A stretch of DNA of 64,000 nt, taken from NCBI GenBank assembly GCA_031315995.1, contig JALDRG010000006.1, forward strand, positions 1 to 64,000. Direction: 5' to 3'. The DNA comes from Nitrospira sp. GTDB taxonomy: Bacteria > Nitrospirota > Nitrospiria > Nitrospirales > Nitrospiraceae. Shown here in pieces: positions 61,482 through 64,000 of the stretch. Within the stretch, counting starts at the first letter, position 1. Each line of letters starts with the position of its first letter. Below the pieces are notes generated by a model. The model searched no databases. It was not told the DNA's origin and saw only the letters and a list, made by a program, of their open reading frames with translations. Made by a program: the position numbers and the translations under genes.

Positions 61482-62057
61482 TTACCGGTGGTCGGACTTG
61501 AGGATCAACTCCCTATCTTGTTCGATCTGCGCGGCTAATTGGTGGAGGGCCTGAGAGGTGGCCTCGGCGATCGGCTCCTGATCCGATGCGGTGACCCATC
61601 TCACTGATGAGCCCAGCGCTTCGCCCTCGGCCGCGTAGGTTTTGATGGGAGCCTGTCCGGAAAAAGAAAGGTCCGATTCCAGATGTACCCGATAGAGGTA
61701 GCGATCAGGCGCTCGAAGAGTGAGCCAGGCCTTTACGACCAGTCGCATGTCGGCGGGTTCTGTACCCACAGTGGTAAAGGTCCGGCGCTGAGCGAAGTAT
61801 CCGACAGTGGCCTGACGTAGATCCTGCGCCGGCCATTCAAGGAGAGAAATGCCCGGCATGTGATCCGCTCCTTCTATCGCAAGGAACGGCACCTCGATCT
61901 GTACGCTGGTGGGAAGCGGGACGGCAGTGGTGTCATTCGATGAGGGGGCGACGTGGATAGGATGAACACAGCCGGATCCAATGAGGCATGCGCCCAGCAA
62001 CAGGATCGTCAGTCGGTGCCTGATCTTCGGCATAATTCGAATCAACCCTCGTGTCAT
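61482..62057 (-). CDS. Lipoprotein of unknown function
   Basis: A 191-residue lipoprotein with signal RLTILLLGACLIGSGCVHP (Cys about residue 30). The mature part is strand-rich: TSVQIEVPFLAIEG, MRLVVKAWLTLRA, YRVHLESDLSFSG. Its start overlaps the stop of the upstream gene by four bases, so the two are coupled. An inner ATG (residue 9) is an alternative. No family was recognised. Confidence 0.82.
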   Translation of the reverse strand: MTRGLIRIMPKIRHRLTILLLGACLIGSGCVHPIHVAPSSNDTTAVPLPTSVQIEVPFLAIEGADHMPGISLLEWPAQDLRQATVGYFAQRRTFTTVGTEPADMRLVVKAWLTLRAPDRYLYRVHLESDLSFSGQAPIKTYAAEGEALGSSVRWVTASDQEPIAEATSQALHQLAAQIEQDRELILKSDHR

Positions 62058-62545
62058 GGCTGGTGTGAGCCAGCGGGAGGACTGAGGAGGTCTAGGTCAC
62101 GAATGGCCCGTGTCGCCTGCTCCCGATATGTTCGCTCTGTGGCGCCGGTATAGGTATCAATGACGCGTTGGTAGGTAGCTCGGGATGGCGGATATTGCTT
62201 TTTGATTGAGAGGTATTGTCCCAGGGCCAGCCAGTTCTGGGCGGCCGTCTCATTGGCGGTGAGGCGATCGGTCCATTCGCGATCAACCTGGTTGGTTCCG
62301 GGTCGATTGACGCGCCGAGTGATGGTGTCGCCCAACTGGGCCGAGAGTTGTTCGATGGCTTCGTTCTCTCTGACGGCGGCGGCTACCCGATCATGTTTCA
62401 GGTGATCATAGAAGGCTTCGACATGGTCCTTGATCGTGTCGGCGCGTTTCTCATGGATATCGTGGGCACAGTGCGCGAGGGTGAGACAGACTGCGAGCAA
62501 CACCAGCCCTTGCCACATCAAGGTGATTCCTGCGCGAATTGCCAT
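62054..62545 (-). CDS. TPR-like envelope protein
   Basis: A 163-residue exported protein with N-terminal hydrophobic segment LMWQGLVLLAVCLTLAHCAH; the LAHC could be a lipobox (Cys about residue 26). A helical part follows with KKQYPPSRATYQRVIDTYTG, similar to one TPR unit. It is the first gene of a coupled pair with the lipoprotein downstream. Function unknown; the pair may act together at the cell envelope. Confidence 0.8.
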   Translation of the reverse strand: MAIRAGITLMWQGLVLLAVCLTLAHCAHDIHEKRADTIKDHVEAFYDHLKHDRVAAAVRENEAIEQLSAQLGDTITRRVNRPGTNQVDREWTDRLTANETAAQNWLALGQYLSIKKQYPPSRATYQRVIDTYTGATERTYREQATRAIRDLDLLSPPAGSHQP

Positions 62546-62646
62546 CGTCGCCTCCTGGTAAACCGAACCGTTGTGCCCCGAACTTACGTGGTCGGTGGTG
62601 CGATCCTACCGTAGGCGAGCGCGGAAAGGCGAGCCTGTGGACGAGT

Positions 62647-64000
62647 CTACGGCGTGGATTTGAAGAACAGCACGGACAGCGGAGGTAGCGTCAGGGCCAA
62701 TGAGTGCGGTCGATCGTGGGCAGGAACAGGCTCAGCCCAGACGCCGCCGAGATTTCCCAAGCCGGTCCCGCCGTACATCGACGCGTCGCTGTTCAGGAGC
62801 TCTTTCCAATACCCGCCGTACGGGACGCCGATGCGATACTGCAGCCGTGAGATCGGCGTAAAGTTACAGACGACGGCAATGTGCTGTTGTGGCGACCGGC
62901 CATGGCGTAAGAGGCTGATGACGCCGGCATCCATGTCCTGGCAGTCGATCCATTCGAACCCACGCGGGTCGAAATCGAATTCATGCAGCGCCGGCTCCGT
63001 GCGGTAGAGATGGTTGAGGTCGGCCACCCACCGTTGTAGGCCTTGATGGGGCGGGTACTGCAGCAGGTTCCAATCGATGCTGTCGTCATGGGCCCATTCA
63101 CGCCACTGACCGATCTCGCCGCCCATGAACAGCAGCTTCTTGGCGGCCTGCGCATACATATAGCCGAATAATGCGCGGAGGTTCGCGAACTTCTGCCAAT
63201 CGTCGCCAGGCATCTTGCCAAGCAGCGAACCTTTGCCGTGCACGACTTCGTCGTGGGACAGCGGGAGCAGAAAGTTTTCTTGGAACGCGTAGAGCATCCG
63301 GAAGGTGAGGTTGCGGTGATGATGTTTGCGATACACGGGATCCAGCGCCATATATTGCAACGTGTCATGCATCCACCCCATGTCCCATTTCATGCCGAAG
63401 CCCAATCCGCCCGTATACGTCGGACGTGATACGCACGGCCACGAGGTAGATTCCTCCGCAAAGGTTTGCACCTCCGGGTGTCGTCGGTAGACTTCTTCGT
63501 TGAGCTGCCGCAGGAAGGTGATCGCTTCCAGGTTTTCTCGGCCGCCGTGCCGGTTGGGAATCCATTCGCCTTCTTTTCGCGAATAATCCAAATACAGCAT
63601 CGACGCCACGGCATCTACTCGCAGCCCGTCGGCATGATAGTGCTCCAGCCAGAAGAGGGCGCTGCTAATGAGAAAACTGCGCACTTCGTTGCGGCTGTAG
63701 TTAAATACGGCCGTGCCCCAATCGGGGTGGAGGCCCTGGCGGGGATCGGCATGTTCAAAGAGGTGGCTTCCGTCGAATCGGCTGAGCCCATGTTCGTCGG
63801 TCGGAAAGTGTGACGGGACCCAATCGAGAATGACCCCAATGTCGTGCTGATGGAGTTGATCAATGAGATACATGAGATCCTGCGGCGTCCCATAGTTGCC
63901 GGAGGGGGCGAAGTAGCCGGTCGTTTGATAGCCCCAGGAGCCGAAGAAGGGATGGTCCATGAGCGGCAGGAATTCCACATGGGTGAAGCCCAGGCGTTGC
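62647..64000 (-). CDS. glgB: 1,4-alpha-glucan branching enzyme, C-terminal part (runs off window)
   Basis: The gene begins beyond 64000; about 450 residues of the C-terminal part are present. GH13 regions: [31 protein letters not shown] (nucleophile Asp), [12 protein letters not shown] (acid Glu) and [17 protein letters not shown]. The family mark [17 protein letters not shown] is intact, as is the C-terminal beta domain ([20 protein letters not shown]). It forms alpha-1,6 branches in glycogen. The stop is TAG at 62647. The start and any upstream glycogen genes are outside the window. Confidence 0.95.
   Translation of the reverse strand, partial: QRLGFTHVEFLPLMDHPFFGSWGYQTTGYFAPSGNYGTPQDLMYLIDQLHQHDIGVILDWVPSHFPTDEHGLSRFDGSHLFEHADPRQGLHPDWGTAVFNYSRNEVRSFLISSALFWLEHYHADGLRVDAVASMLYLDYSRKEGEWIPNRHGGRENLEAITFLRQLNEEVYRRHPEVQTFAEESTSWPCVSRPTYTGGLGFGMKWDMGWMHDTLQYMALDPVYRKHHHRNLTFRMLYAFQENFLLPLSHDEVVHGKGSLLGKMPGDDWQKFANLRALFGYMYAQAAKKLLFMGGEIGQWREWAHDDSIDWNLLQYPPHQGLQRWVADLNHLYRTEPALHEFDFDPRGFEWIDCQDMDAGVISLLRHGRSPQQHIAVVCNFTPISRLQYRIGVPYGGYWKELLNSDASMYGGTGLGNLGGVWAEPVPAHDRPHSLALTLPPLSVLFFKSTP

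Noticed and set aside
1-64000. tRNA, rRNA, CRISPR array, integrase or complete insertion sequence
   Set aside because: None was recognised on reading both strands; accessory character is judged from gene content only.

Overview
The window looks like a chromosomal segment of a Nitrospira-type bacterium (phylum Nitrospirota). This rests on moderately high GC coding sequence, paired hpnA-hpnG hopanoid genes, NodT-type efflux channels, tandem PilZ and Zn-ribbon genes, and a long palindromic intergenic repeat of a kind I associate with Nitrospira. The assignment comes from memory of gene families and was not searched. No rRNA, tRNA, CRISPR array, integrase or intact insertion sequence was seen.

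Layout. 0.2-4.4 kb: a secreted DUF4124-like protein, a secreted tandem-repeat protein with a good terminator, and two apparent gene remnants. 4.6-11.5 kb: a signalling block with a PAS histidine kinase, a REC-HDOD protein, a REC protein with a decayed HD-GYP-like domain, and a triple-GAF sigma-54 activator. 11.5-17.8 kb: a sigma-54-type promoter with an upstream inverted repeat, then an RND efflux operon (adaptor, permease, STAS protein, outer-membrane channel). 18.2-21.4 kb: a lipoprotein, an ECF42-like sigma factor and a cupin. 22.0-26.7 kb: an exported isoamylase/GlgX, a small protein, and a metzincin-like protease with lectin-like repeats. 27.1-31.6 kb: hpnA-hpnG, two envelope proteins and an MscS channel. 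31.9-34.1 kb: a methyltransferase and a divergent AraC regulator.

34.3-48.8 kb is an accessory island of small VOC/PhnB-type, YCII (DGPF), DoxX-like, DUF1428 and DUF1579 proteins, with a BNR-repeat protein, a ubiquitin-like protein, an SDR, a DedA-rhodanese fusion and several decayed genes. Three near-identical promoter-like elements (TGTCGA, 16-17 nt, CGACTA) lie in it. They fit the motif I recall for ECF42 sigma factors, whose known partners are DGPF proteins, and an ECF42-like gene lies at 19.5 kb, so the island is probably at least partly a regulon of that factor.

49.0-56.9 kb: an alpha/beta hydrolase, a small lipoprotein and a second complete RND operon whose outer-membrane channel is a close paralogue of the first although the pump subunits differ. 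57.0-64.0 kb: small membrane, Zn-ribbon and PilZ proteins, a DUF2235 hydrolase, two coupled envelope proteins, and the C-terminal part of glgB running off the window end on the minus strand.

The most promising leads are the dispersed ECF42-like regulon, including one copy of its promoter in front of a palindrome-rich stretch without a convincing gene; the sigma-54 activator/promoter/RND arrangement; and the small-protein plus metzincin pair.
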